From assembly GCF_023150235.1 (NCBI RefSeq), contig NZ_JAKLLH010000015.1:37840-101839 (forward strand): 64,000 nucleotides of DNA. The letters are read 5' to 3'. The DNA comes from Azonexus sp. (GTDB taxonomy: Bacteria > Pseudomonadota > Gammaproteobacteria > Burkholderiales > Rhodocyclaceae). The position numbers were made by a program, and so were the translations under genes. Shown here one piece after another: positions 35,806 through 44,774 of the stretch (position 1 is its first letter; every line of letters starts with the position of its first letter). The notes below the pieces were generated by a model. It worked only from the letters and a program-made list of their open reading frames with translations. It was not told where the DNA came from and ran no database searches.

Positions 35806-36195
35806 ATGATTGGAATCCTGCTTATTACCCACGGAAGCTACGGCGAGGCGCTGGTCCAGAACGCCTGCCACGTGCTCGACAAACGACCTCCCCTGCTCAA
35901 CCAACTGGGCCTTGCGGCACAGGACGACCCGCTCGACCTCCTGCCGCTGGCACAACGCATGCTCGCCTTGGTCGAAGAAGGCGACGGGGCGCTGGTGCTG
36001 ACCGATATCTTCGGTGCCAGCCCCGCCAACCTGGCGCTCAAGTTGCTCGAACCGGGCCGGATCGAAGGGATCGCCGGCGTCAACTTGCCCATGCTCCTGC
36101 GCGCCCTGAGTTACCGTGACCGGGGAATGGAAACCTTGCTGATCCGCGCCCGTGACGGTGGCCGCGACGGCGTTATCAACATGTTGGATCACTGA
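35806..36195 (+). CDS. PTS EIIA component, mannose/fructose-sorbose family
   Basis: 129 residues. MIGILLITHGSYGEAL has the phosphorylated His9, and VLTDIFGASPANLALKLL is the family motif. As in many betaproteobacteria it stands alone with HPr and EI and no EIIB/C permease, which points to a regulatory phosphorelay. TAGAAT at 35793-35798 is 7 bp before the ATG and there is no ribosome binding site, so the message may be leaderless. Three bases separate its stop from HPr. Confidence 0.9.
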   Translation: MIGILLITHGSYGEALVQNACHVLDKRPPLLNQLGLAAQDDPLDLLPLAQRMLALVEEGDGALVLTDIFGASPANLALKLLEPGRIEGIAGVNLPMLLRALSYRDRGMETLLIRARDGGRDGVINMLDH

Positions 36196-36198
36196 ACG

Positions 36199-36468
36199 AT
36201 GCTGACTCGCGAAACCGAAATCATCAATAAACTGGGCCTGCATGCCCGTGCTTCCGCCAAGCTGACGCAACTGGCGGGCAAGTTCAAGTGCGAGGTCTGG
36301 ATGGCCAAGGGCAGCCGCCGGATCAACGCCAAGAGCATCATGGGGGTCATGATGCTGGCCGCCGGCAAGGGCTCGAAGGTGACGCTGGAAACCGACGGCG
36401 CCGACGAGACCGAGGCGATGGAAGCCTTGCTGGCATTGATTGCCGACTATTTCGGCGAAGGAGAGTAA
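36199..36468 (+). CDS. ptsH: Phosphocarrier protein HPr
   Basis: 89 residues. The phosphorylation site is NKLGLHARASAKL (His15), and the regulatory serine region is RRINAKSIMGVMMLAAGKGS (Ser46-type). It takes phosphate from EI and gives it to the upstream EIIA. Translation is tightly coupled to the flanking genes. Confidence 0.95.
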   Translation: MLTRETEIINKLGLHARASAKLTQLAGKFKCEVWMAKGSRRINAKSIMGVMMLAAGKGSKVTLETDGADETEAMEALLALIADYFGEGE

Positions 36469-36474
36469 GTCGCC

Positions 36475-38220
36475 ATGAGCTTTACGCTGCACGGTCTGGG
36501 AGTTTCCGGCGGTATCGCCATCGGGCGGGCCATGCTGATGTCGCACGCGACGCTGGAAGTCGCACACCTGACGATTGCACCGCGGATGGTGGATAAGGAA
36601 ATCGCCCGCCTTGACGCGGCGATTCTGGCGGCGAAAAACGAACTGGAAACGATGAAGGGCAGCACCGGCAATGCCCCGGCCGAACTCGGCGCCTTCATCG
36701 ACATCCACCGGATGTTCCTCGAAGACCCGGAACTGGCGGAGAAACCCCGCGATATCATCCGCGAGCGCCGGTGCAACGCCGAATGGGCGCTGGTGCAGCA
36801 AATGGAACATCTGGTCGGCCAGTTCGAGCAATTCGATGAACCCTATCTGCGCGAACGCAAGTTCGACGTCGTCCAGGTTGTCGAACGGGTGATCAAGGAA
36901 TTGCTCGGCCATCCGCGTCGGGCGGTGGTGAAATCGGCCAAGGGGATCAAGGAAGAAAACCTGATCGTCGTTGCCCACGATCTGTCGCCGGCCGACGTAA
37001 TCAACTTCAAGGAACACCGTTTCGCCTCCTTCATCACCGATGTCGGTGGCGCCACCTCGCACACCGCGATCCTGGCCCGCAGCATGGCGATTCCGGCGGT
37101 GCTCGGTCTGGAAAATGCACGCGGCCTGATCCGTGACGGCGAGCAACTGATCATCGACGGCAAGCGTGGCGTGATCATCGTCAATCCCGACCCACGCGTA
37201 CTCGATGAATATCTGCTGCGCAAGGAACAACTGGAACTCGAAGCAAACAAGCTGAAACGTCTGAAGTCCTCGAAGACCGAGACCATCGATGGAATCGAGG
37301 TGGCGCTGCATGCCAATATCGAGCTCCCCGGCGATGTGCCGCCGGCACTCGAGGCCGGTGCCGAGGGCGTCGGCCTTTTTCGCACCGAATTCCTTTTTCT
37401 CAATCGCGGCGACATGCCCGACGAGAACGAGCAGTTCGAGGCGTACAAGAAAGTAGTCAAGGGCATGGCCGGGCGCCCGGTGACGATCCGCACCTTCGAC
37501 CTCGGCGCCGACAAGGATCTGCGGCCGGAAGGCACTCTCGGCGATCGGGTCAAGACCAATCCGGCACTCGGGCGACGGGCGATCCGCCTCTCCCTGGCCG
37601 AGCCACGCATGTTCCAGACACAGTTGCGCGCCATCCTCCGCGCCTCGAAATACGGACCGATCAAGCTCCTGATACCGATGCTGGCACACGCCCACGAAAT
37701 CGATCAGACGCTGGTCGCACTGGAACAGGCCAAGGTTTCGCTACGTGCGGAGAAAGCGGTTTTTGACGAAAACATCCGGGTCGGCGGCATGATCGAGATT
37801 CCCGCCGCCGCATTGGCCGTCAATCTTTTCCTGCGCCGGCTGCATTTTCTCTCGATTGGAACCAACGACCTGATCCAGTACACGCTGGCCATCGATCGTT
37901 CCGACGAGCAGGTCGCCAGCCTCTACGATCCGCTGCATCCAGCGGTGCTGATGCTGATTGCGCATACCTTGGCGAGTGCGGAAAAAGTCGGCATTCCGGT
38001 TTCGGTATGCGGCGAAATGGCAGGCGATCCCAAACTGACCCGTTTGCTGCTCGGTTTGGGGCTACGCAATTTTTCCATGCACCCCGCACAGATCCTCAAG
38101 GTCAAGGAGCGGGTACTGAAAACCGATTGCAGCGAACTGGTGCCACAAGTCCGTCGCCTGTTGCGGCTGGATGAGCCGCTGAAGATTGCCGAAGCACTGG
38201 AAAAAATCAATATTCCATAG
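36475..38220 (+). CDS. ptsI: PTS enzyme I (PEP-protein phosphotransferase)
   Basis: 581 residues. Phosphorylates HPr from phosphoenolpyruvate. GGATSHTAILARS holds the phospho-histidine (His196); the PEP-binding barrel has GLFRTEFLFLNR, the RTFDLGADK segment, the SIGTNDLIQYTLA segment and VCGEMAGDP with the catalytic cysteine. Last gene of the EIIA-HPr-EI unit. The stop is followed by about 165 bp leading to the receptor gene. Confidence 0.96.
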   Translation: MSFTLHGLGVSGGIAIGRAMLMSHATLEVAHLTIAPRMVDKEIARLDAAILAAKNELETMKGSTGNAPAELGAFIDIHRMFLEDPELAEKPRDIIRERRCNAEWALVQQMEHLVGQFEQFDEPYLRERKFDVVQVVERVIKELLGHPRRAVVKSAKGIKEENLIVVAHDLSPADVINFKEHRFASFITDVGGATSHTAILARSMAIPAVLGLENARGLIRDGEQLIIDGKRGVIIVNPDPRVLDEYLLRKEQLELEANKLKRLKSSKTETIDGIEVALHANIELPGDVPPALEAGAEGVGLFRTEFLFLNRGDMPDENEQFEAYKKVVKGMAGRPVTIRTFDLGADKDLRPEGTLGDRVKTNPALGRRAIRLSLAEPRMFQTQLRAILRASKYGPIKLLIPMLAHAHEIDQTLVALEQAKVSLRAEKAVFDENIRVGGMIEIPAAALAVNLFLRRLHFLSIGTNDLIQYTLAIDRSDEQVASLYDPLHPAVLMLIAHTLASAEKVGIPVSVCGEMAGDPKLTRLLLGLGLRNFSMHPAQILKVKERVLKTDCSELVPQVRRLLRLDEPLKIAEALEKINIP

Positions 38221-38279
38221 TTGTGCGCCTTGCAGCGTGCCCGCCATTTCCAGCCCTCCAGGCCTTGCAAACAGAGAGC

Positions 38280-38296
38280 TGCGACAATTTGCCGCA
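38280..38296. promoter_or_regulatory. TGCGAC-N5-GCCGCA palindrome upstream of the OprC-like gene
   Basis: TGCGAC-AATTT-GCCGCA, 90 bp before the ATG, differs by one base from the perfect copy upstream of the next receptor (40743). It fits the GCGNC-N5-GNCGC pattern described for RegA/PrrA-type redox response regulators, but this assignment is tentative. Confidence 0.55.
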
Positions 38297-38356
38297 TTTC
38301 GCCGGCCAAGACATCGGCCTATCATTCGCCCCCAAGTTGTTGTCACAATTGAAATA

Positions 38357-38370
38357 TTGATTCATATCAA
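38357..38370. promoter_or_regulatory. Perfect Fnr/Anr box upstream of the OprC-like gene
   Basis: TTGAT-TCAT-ATCAA is the exact consensus. It ends 16 bp before the ATG at 38387, with AAAAGGGG in between. This is too close for normal activation from -41.5 and suggests either repression under low oxygen or a use I cannot infer. Confidence 0.7.
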
Positions 38371-38386
38371 AAAAGGGGCTTGAAAT

Positions 38387-40666
38387 ATGAAACGATTGCT
38401 GCCCTCGCCGTTGGCACTGTCCATCGGCCTGGCTTTCTCTTCCTCGGTTGCGCTGCCGGCACTGGCTCAGAATGCCTCGACGCTCGCCGATGTCGTGGTC
38501 ACTGCCGGCAAATACCGGGAGTTGCCCCAGGCTTCTGGCCTGGGCGCTCGCCAGCTGCAGCCGCTGCGTGCCGGCAACGCCGACAGCGCCAGCCTGCTGC
38601 GCGATCTGCCGGGCGTTGCCCTGCAGGCCGGCGGCGGCGTTTCCAGCCTGCCGATGGTCAATGGCCTGGGCGACGACCGCCTGCGCATCCAGGTCGACGG
38701 CATGGATCTGATTTCGGCCTGCGCCAATCACATGAATCCACCGCTCTCGTACATCGACCCGAGCAATGTCGGCGAGATCAAACTCTATTCGGGTGTTTCG
38801 CCAGTCAGCGTTGGCGGTGACAGCCTGGGTAGCGCCATTGTCGTCAAGTCGCCGACGCCGCGTTTTGCCGCGCCCGGCACCGGCCTGCTGACTGAAGGCG
38901 AACTCGGCGCCTACTACCGCTCCAACGGCGACGCGCACGGCATCAATGCCAGCGCGACCCTGGCCAACGAGCAGTGGAGCCTGCGTTACTCCGGCGCCAC
39001 TGCCGAATCGGCCAACTACCGTGCTGCCCGTGCCTTCAAGCCGGATGTCGATGCTCCCCTGACCCGTAGCGGTGTGCGCCATATTCCGGGCGATGTGGTC
39101 GGCTCGTCGTCCTACCGGACGGAAAATCACCAACTGGCCGTGGCCCACCGTCACGACAACCATCTGGTCGATTTCAAGCTCGGTTACCAGTTCATCCCCT
39201 ACCAGGGGTTCCCCAACCAGCACATGGACATGACCGAGAACGTCAGCACCCAGTTCAATCTGGGGTACACGGGTCAATTTGCCTGGGGCAAGCTCGAGGC
39301 GCGCGCCTACAACGAGCGGACCCGCCACAAGATGGACTTCCTCGACGACAAACTCTATTGGTATGGCAATCCGGCAACTGATCGTGCATTGATTCCGGGC
39401 ATGCCGATGGAAACCGAGGGCAAGAACACCGGCGTGCGGGTCAAGGCTGAAATTCCGCTCAACGCCCGCGACCTGGTGCGCGTCGGCGGGGAATATCAGC
39501 AATACCGCCTGAGCGACTGGTGGCCGGCATCGTTCGGTATCAAAGCCGATGGCACCCCGAGCGGCGGCATGCAGCCCAATGCCTTCCAGAACATCAACGA
39601 CGGGCGCCGCGATCGTGCCGACCTGTTCGGTGAATGGGAAGCCAACTGGACGCCGGCCTGGCAGACCCTGCTTGGCCTGCGCGCCAGCCGCGTCAGCATG
39701 GATACCGGCACGGTCCAGGGTTACAACACCGGTTATGCTACCGATGCGGGTCGCTTCAATGCAGCCGACCGTTCGCGCACCGACAACAACATCGATGTCA
39801 GCGCCATGGCCCGCTATGTAGCCAACGCCCAGCAGACCTACGAAGGCGGCTATTCGCGCAAGACCCGTTCGCCCAGCCTTTATGAGCGTTACACCTGGTC
39901 CAGCGGCGGCATGGCCATGACCATGAACAACTGGGTCAACGACGGTAACGGCTATGTCGGCAATCTCGATCTCAAGCCTGAAGTTGCTCACACTCTCAGT
40001 TTCACCGCTGACTGGCACGATGCAGCACGCAGTGCCTGGGGCGTGCGCCTGACGCCGTACTACAGCCTGGTCGAGAACTACATCGATGCGAGTTGCAAGA
40101 CCTCCGTTCGTGCCTGCGTGCCGGGTCAATACAACTTCCTGACCCTGGTCAACCAGGATGCCCGCCTCTACGGTTTTGATCTGTCCGGCTTTGCCGCACT
40201 GGGTCAAGTGGTCGGCCTCGGCAATTTCGCCCTGCGCGGCAGCATGTCCTACGTCAATGGCAAAAATCGCGATACGGGCGACCACCTGTACAACATGATG
40301 CCGCTGAATGCCCGCCTGGCACTCGAACAGAAGAGCGGCAGCTGGACCAATACGCTGGAAAGCGTTCTGGTCAGCGCCAAGGATGACGTGTCGCGGGTTC
40401 GCGGCGAGGTCAAGACCCCGGGCTACGGTTTGCTGAATCTGCGCAGCAGCTACGAGTGGAAGAATGTCCGCGTCGATTTCGGTATCGAAAACCTGCTCGA
40501 CAAGTTCTACTACCACCCGCTGAGCGGCGCTTATATCGGCCAGGGCCGGACCATGTCGCTGGGTACGACGGCGAACACCTGGGCCGGAACGAGCCAGCCG
40601 CCCGCCGGTTACGCCATTCCCGGCATGGGGCGTTCGTTCTACCTGGGGATGAACGTCAAGTTCTGA
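38387..40666 (+). CDS. oprC: TonB-dependent copper receptor, OprC/NosA-like
   Basis: 759-residue outer-membrane receptor with a signal peptide (cleavage near LPALAQ-NA), plug domain (about 35-165) and 22-strand barrel ending MGRSFYLGMNVKF with terminal Phe. The plug contains MDLISACANHMNPPLSY, where Cys112 and Met116 give the CxxxM motif known to bind copper in Pseudomonas OprC, and NQHMDM in a loop may give the other ligands. NosA-type receptors supply copper for nitrous oxide reductase. It has its own terminator at 40688. An Fnr box and a palindrome lie upstream. The symbol is by similarity only. Confidence 0.85.
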   Translation: MKRLLPSPLALSIGLAFSSSVALPALAQNASTLADVVVTAGKYRELPQASGLGARQLQPLRAGNADSASLLRDLPGVALQAGGGVSSLPMVNGLGDDRLRIQVDGMDLISACANHMNPPLSYIDPSNVGEIKLYSGVSPVSVGGDSLGSAIVVKSPTPRFAAPGTGLLTEGELGAYYRSNGDAHGINASATLANEQWSLRYSGATAESANYRAARAFKPDVDAPLTRSGVRHIPGDVVGSSSYRTENHQLAVAHRHDNHLVDFKLGYQFIPYQGFPNQHMDMTENVSTQFNLGYTGQFAWGKLEARAYNERTRHKMDFLDDKLYWYGNPATDRALIPGMPMETEGKNTGVRVKAEIPLNARDLVRVGGEYQQYRLSDWWPASFGIKADGTPSGGMQPNAFQNINDGRRDRADLFGEWEANWTPAWQTLLGLRASRVSMDTGTVQGYNTGYATDAGRFNAADRSRTDNNIDVSAMARYVANAQQTYEGGYSRKTRSPSLYERYTWSSGGMAMTMNNWVNDGNGYVGNLDLKPEVAHTLSFTADWHDAARSAWGVRLTPYYSLVENYIDASCKTSVRACVPGQYNFLTLVNQDARLYGFDLSGFAALGQVVGLGNFALRGSMSYVNGKNRDTGDHLYNMMPLNARLALEQKSGSWTNTLESVLVSAKDDVSRVRGEVKTPGYGLLNLRSSYEWKNVRVDFGIENLLDKFYYHPLSGAYIGQGRTMSLGTTANTWAGTSQPPAGYAIPGMGRSFYLGMNVKF

Positions 40667-40687
40667 TTTAAAAGAGCTTTTCTTTCA

Positions 40688-40723
40688 GGGCATACCTCTT
40701 CGGAGGTATGCCCTTTTGTTTTT
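40688..40723 (+). terminator. Intrinsic terminator of the OprC-like gene
   Basis: An 11-bp perfect stem GGGCATACCTC/GAGGTATGCCC with a stable TTCG tetraloop is followed by TTTTGTTTTT. Confidence 0.95.
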
Positions 40724-40742
40724 GTCATTTGCACATGGCAAC

Positions 40743-40759
40743 TGCGACAATTTGTCGCA
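40743..40759. promoter_or_regulatory. Perfect TGCGAC-N5-GTCGCA palindrome upstream of the second receptor
   Basis: TGCGAC-AATTT-GTCGCA lies 82 bp before the ATG at 40842. It shares arms and spacer with the site at 38280 and arms with the fdnG site at 11646. AT-rich sequence suited to a promoter follows (about 40780-40830). Confidence 0.6.
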
Positions 40760-40841
40760 TTCCCAAAGTCGTAGTCCGTTCTTAATATCGTGATCCAATT
40801 AATTGTTTTATAAGACTATTTTAATATAGACCGGACCTCTC

Positions 40842-42935
40842 ATGATGCCAGCCCCTACCCGTACGCCGATCTTCCTTGCCTTGCTCGCGGCTTTCTCACC
40901 GCTGGCCGCCCTTGCCGCCGACCAGGCGCTGGGCGAGGTCACCGTCACCGCCACCCGCGAGGGGCAGCTGCTTTCTGAAACGCCGGCCTCGGTCGGGGTG
41001 ATCAAGGAAAAGGCGCTGCGCGAGGTCAAGCCGTCGCATCCTTCGGAGATCATGGGCCAGGTGCCCGGCGTCTGGGTTAACGTGACCGGCGGCGAGGGGC
41101 ATCAGACGGCGATTCGCCAGCCCTTGACCACCAATCCGGTGTATCTCTATCTGGAAGACGGGATCCCGACACGGTCGACCGGCTTTTTCAACCATAACGC
41201 GCTCTACGAGGTGAACCTGCCGATGGCCGGCGGGATCGAGGTCAGCAAGGGGCCGGGCAGTGCGCTCTACGGTTCGGATGCGATTGGCGGGGTGATCAAC
41301 GTGCTGACCCGTAGGCCGCCGACCAAGGCCGAGGCCGAAGGCTCGTTCGAGGCTGGTTCCTACGGCTGGCGGCGAGCGCTGGTCAGCGGCGGCAATACCT
41401 TCGGCGACCATGCCGTGCGCGCCGACCTCAATCTCAGCCATACCGACGGCTGGCGCGACAAGACTGCTTATGACCGCCAGAGCGGCACGGTCCGGGTCGA
41501 TAGCGCGATCGGCGACGATGCGGTGCTGAAGACGGTCGCGACCTTTTCCAATATCGACCAGGAAACTGCCGGCAGTTCGGCCATTTCCCGCAACGATTAC
41601 CTGAACAATCCCAAGGCCAACTACACGCCGATCTCCTTGCGCCAGGTCCAGGCCTTCCGCCTGTCGTCGGCCTACGAGAAGGAAGGCAACGGTTCGCTGT
41701 TGAGCATCACCCCTTACTACCGCTACAACTCGATGGATCTGCTGGCCAACTGGTCGCTCGGCTACGATCCGACCCGCTACGTCACCGAGAACCAGTCCTT
41801 CGGCGCGCTGATCAAGTATCGCCAGGATTTCGCGCCGCTGCGCGCCCGCCTGATCGTCGGCATCGACCTCGACCACAGTCCGGGCAGCCGCAAGGAAGAC
41901 AGCATCACCACTACGCGTCGTGGCGACTACTACACCGGCTATAGCCGCGGCGCCCGGGTCTACGATTACGACGTGACCTACAACGGGATTTCGCCCTACA
42001 TTCACGGCGAAATTTCACCGCTCGAGCGTCTGCGCCTGACCGCCGGCCTGCGCTACGACATGGTCAATTACAGCTACAGCAATCGGCTGGCGAGTGCTCC
42101 GATCAACGCCGGCGGCCGTTTCTACGGCCAGGTCGGCGATACCGATATCGACTTCCGCCACCTCAGCCCCAAGCTGGGCGCGACCTGGGCGTTCTCGGAT
42201 AGCATCAACGCTTTCGCGGCCTATAACCACGCTTTCCGCACCCCGTCCGAGGGCCAGCTTTTCCGTCCGGCGGCTTCTGCCAGTGCCAGTGCCGCCCGGA
42301 CGGCGGCGGAAGCCGCGCGCAACCTCAAGCCGATCAAGGTCGACAGCTACGAAACTGGCCTGCGTGGTCGGGTCGGCAGCACGGTCAATTACGAAGTCTC
42401 GCTCTATTACATGACCAAGACCGACGACATCCTCAGCTCCAAGGACCCGATTACCCAGGCGACGACGGTGACCAACGCCGGCAAGACCATCCATCGCGGC
42501 ATTGAAATCGGCCTCGGTGCCCAGCTGGCGGCCAACTGGCGTGTCGACAGCGCCTTCTCCTACGCCAAGCACACCTACGGCGAGTGGAAGACCAAGGACG
42601 GCGATTTCAGCGGCAAGGAAATGACCCTGGCACCGCGTGTCCTGGCCAATACCCGCCTGACCTGGGGCAAGGCCGAGAGCGGCATGGCCCAGCTCGAATG
42701 GGTGCATTTCGGCAGCTGGTGGTCGAACGACGCCAATAGCGTCAAGTATCCGGGCCACGACATCGTCAATCTGCGCGGCAGCTATCCGCTCGGCCGCGAC
42801 CTGAGCCTCTTCGGTAATGTCCATAACCTCGGCGACCAGCGTTACGCCGAGAGCACCGGCGTCGCCGCCGGTGCCGAAACCTATGCGCCGGGCTTGCCGC
42901 GCACCTTCACCCTGGGCATTCAGGCAAAATGGTGA
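40842..42935 (+). CDS. TonB-dependent outer-membrane receptor
   Basis: 697 residues with a signal peptide (cleavage near LAALAA-DQ), TonB box-like GEVTVTATR, a plug with GVWVNVTGGEGHQTAIRQP and YGSDAIGGVINVLTRRP, and a barrel ending GIQAKW. The substrate is unknown; placement next to the OprC-like receptor and under the same palindrome suggests a metal or metal chelate. A run of Ala/Ser (SASASAARTAAEAA) in an extracellular loop near residue 480 is unusual. It begins a unit with the BNR protein and thioredoxin-fold gene by overlaps. Confidence 0.9.
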   Translation: MMPAPTRTPIFLALLAAFSPLAALAADQALGEVTVTATREGQLLSETPASVGVIKEKALREVKPSHPSEIMGQVPGVWVNVTGGEGHQTAIRQPLTTNPVYLYLEDGIPTRSTGFFNHNALYEVNLPMAGGIEVSKGPGSALYGSDAIGGVINVLTRRPPTKAEAEGSFEAGSYGWRRALVSGGNTFGDHAVRADLNLSHTDGWRDKTAYDRQSGTVRVDSAIGDDAVLKTVATFSNIDQETAGSSAISRNDYLNNPKANYTPISLRQVQAFRLSSAYEKEGNGSLLSITPYYRYNSMDLLANWSLGYDPTRYVTENQSFGALIKYRQDFAPLRARLIVGIDLDHSPGSRKEDSITTTRRGDYYTGYSRGARVYDYDVTYNGISPYIHGEISPLERLRLTAGLRYDMVNYSYSNRLASAPINAGGRFYGQVGDTDIDFRHLSPKLGATWAFSDSINAFAAYNHAFRTPSEGQLFRPAASASASAARTAAEAARNLKPIKVDSYETGLRGRVGSTVNYEVSLYYMTKTDDILSSKDPITQATTVTNAGKTIHRGIEIGLGAQLAANWRVDSAFSYAKHTYGEWKTKDGDFSGKEMTLAPRVLANTRLTWGKAESGMAQLEWVHFGSWWSNDANSVKYPGHDIVNLRGSYPLGRDLSLFGNVHNLGDQRYAESTGVAAGAETYAPGLPRTFTLGIQAKW

Positions 42936-44140
42936 GGATGAACAGACTCCTCGGTATTTCTGCGATCGCCGCCACCCTGGCCTGGGCCGGGGCGGTCGCG
43001 GCGCACGACAGCGGTAGCCATGCCCCGGCCGCCAACAGCATGGCCAAAATGTGGCAGGAGCGACAGGAACAGGCGCCGCGCCTGGCCGTCGCCGCCGCCT
43101 TCGACGAGCAGGGTCGGCTGTGGTTGGCACGGGTGGTCGGACGGCACCTGCAAGTCAGTTACTCCGACGATGCCGGGGGCAGTTTCAGCACCCCGGTCAC
43201 GGTCAACCCGGTCGCCGAACTGATTTCTGCCGACGGCGAAGCCCGGCCGCGGATCGCGGTCGCCGGCGGTCGCGTCCATCTCAGCTGGACGCAGGCCCTA
43301 CCGCAGCCGTTCGCCGGGCATGTCCGCCATGCCCAGTCGAGCGATGGCGGAAAAAGCTTCAGCCCACCGGAAACGGTCAACGACGACCGGCAGCCGATCA
43401 CCCATCGCTTCAATTCGATGCTTGCCGACGCCGACGGCGTAACCCTGGCCTGGATCGACAAGCGCGACGGTCACAGCCGCAAGGATTATCGCGGTGCGGC
43501 GATCTACACCGCGCGGCGCGGCAACGGCGAGGCGAGCTTTAGCAATCGCAAACTCGCCGACCATTCCTGCGAGTGCTGCCGGCTGGCGATGGCGGCCGAC
43601 GAGCGCGGCCGGACGCTGGTTTTCTGGCGGCATATTTTTGGCAAGAACACCCGCGATTTCGCCTTGGCCGAGATCGGCGCGCCGCTTGCCGGCGAGCCCT
43701 TGCGCGCCAGCGACGACGGCTGGCAGATCGACGCCTGTCCGCATCACGGCGGCGATCTGGCGGTCGACGGCCGGGGGGGACGTCACCTGGCCTGGTTCAC
43801 CGGCGCTGCGGCCAGTCCCGGCTTGCATTACCGGCGGATCGACGGCGAGCGGATGACGCCGCCGCGCGCTTTCGGCGACCTCGACCGGCAACCCGGCCAC
43901 CCGGCGCTGGCTGCGGCCGGTGACGAGGTCTGGCTGGTCTGGCGCGAATTCGATGGCGAGCGCAACCGCATCGTCGGACAACATTCGCTTGATCGCGGCG
44001 ATCATTGGTCGCCGGCAGCGGAAATCGCCAGCGATCCGGGGGCGGTGGACGATCCCTTGCTGCTGCGCGGCCGAGGGGCGACCTGGCTGCTCTGGAACCG
44101 TGCCGGGAGCGGTTTGCAGATCCGGAAACTGACGCCATGA
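42929..44140 (+). CDS. Exported BNR/sialidase-like beta-propeller protein
   Basis: 403 residues (an alternative ATG at 42938 gives MNRLLG). A signal peptide ends near AVAA-HDSGSH. Asp-box-like repeats are visible (YSDDAGGSFSTP, SSDGGKSFSPP, HSLDRGDHWSPA), typical of exo-alpha-sialidase-type propellers. A cysteine cluster CECCR near residue 213 and CPHHGGD later, together with a His-rich mature N-terminus, suggest metal binding. The gene overlaps the receptor stop and the next start, so it belongs to the uptake operon. Enzyme activity on sialic acid is unlikely in this context. Confidence 0.7.
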   Translation: MVRMNRLLGISAIAATLAWAGAVAAHDSGSHAPAANSMAKMWQERQEQAPRLAVAAAFDEQGRLWLARVVGRHLQVSYSDDAGGSFSTPVTVNPVAELISADGEARPRIAVAGGRVHLSWTQALPQPFAGHVRHAQSSDGGKSFSPPETVNDDRQPITHRFNSMLADADGVTLAWIDKRDGHSRKDYRGAAIYTARRGNGEASFSNRKLADHSCECCRLAMAADERGRTLVFWRHIFGKNTRDFALAEIGAPLAGEPLRASDDGWQIDACPHHGGDLAVDGRGGRHLAWFTGAAASPGLHYRRIDGERMTPPRAFGDLDRQPGHPALAAAGDEVWLVWREFDGERNRIVGQHSLDRGDHWSPAAEIASDPGAVDDPLLLRGRGATWLLWNRAGSGLQIRKLTP

Positions 44141-44628
44141 AGCGCGGTGCGCGCCTGTTCGCCGTGCTGTTCGCGCTGTTGTTGCCGGCGGTCGCGCAGG
44201 CTGAGGCGCGGCCGCAGCTGCGGCCGTTCGTCGGCGGCAGCCTGGAACAGATCCAGGCCGAGCGTGCCGGCAAGCCTTTCGTCCTGGCCCTGTGGTCGGC
44301 GACATGCACCCACTGCCCGGCCGAACTCAAGGCGCTCGGCCAGTTGCTCAAGCGCACGCCGGGGCTGGAGGTAGTGCTGGTCGCCACCGATACGCCGGCC
44401 GAGTCGCCGCAATTGACCCGGCTAGCCGCCGAATACGGCCTGGGCCGCCAGGCGCAGTGGGTGTTTGCCGACGAGCAGCCGGAGCGCCTGCGCTTTCAGA
44501 TCGACCGCCGCTGGTACGGCGAATTGCCGCGTACCTATCTCTATGACGGTCAGCATCGGCGCGAGGCTTATTCCGGGCTGATTCCGGCGGCGCAGCTCGA
44601 ACGCTGGCTGGCGGCGAATGTAAAATGA
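44137..44628 (+). CDS. Periplasmic thioredoxin-fold (TlpA-like) protein
   Basis: 163 residues with a signal peptide (LFALLLPAVAQA) and a thioredoxin-like domain with ALWSATCTHCPAEL (Cys57-x-x-Cys60). It probably reduces or delivers metal to a partner, as SCO/TlpA-like proteins do for copper centres. Its start overlaps the stop of the BNR-type gene (ATGA). It is the last gene of the receptor unit and is followed by a cluster of hairpins. Confidence 0.8.
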   Translation: MKRGARLFAVLFALLLPAVAQAEARPQLRPFVGGSLEQIQAERAGKPFVLALWSATCTHCPAELKALGQLLKRTPGLEVVLVATDTPAESPQLTRLAAEYGLGRQAQWVFADEQPERLRFQIDRRWYGELPRTYLYDGQHRREAYSGLIPAAQLERWLAANVK

Positions 44629-44646
44629 GCGCAGCAAGAAATTAGC

Positions 44647-44774
44647 GACAGGCATTCATGCCTGTCGGTCAAACATGTTTTGGAAGGGGTTTGCATCCCC
44701 TCCCAAAACGGTCGCCTGAAACCCCGGCCTTCAGGCCGGGGTCAGCTCCCGCCGCCCTGAAATGCGGGGTTTCA
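44647..44774 (+). promoter_or_regulatory. Cluster of hairpins between the TlpA-like gene and tonB
   Basis: Three consecutive hairpins: GACAGGCA/TGCCTGTC (44647-44666), GTTTTGG-AGGGG/CCCCT-CCAAAAC (44678-44709) and CCCCGGCC-TTCA-GGCCGGGG (44722-44741). TGAAACCCC (44717-44725) can also pair with GGGGTTTCA (44766-44774), which would break the third hairpin. None has a T tract on the plus strand. Confidence 0.6.
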
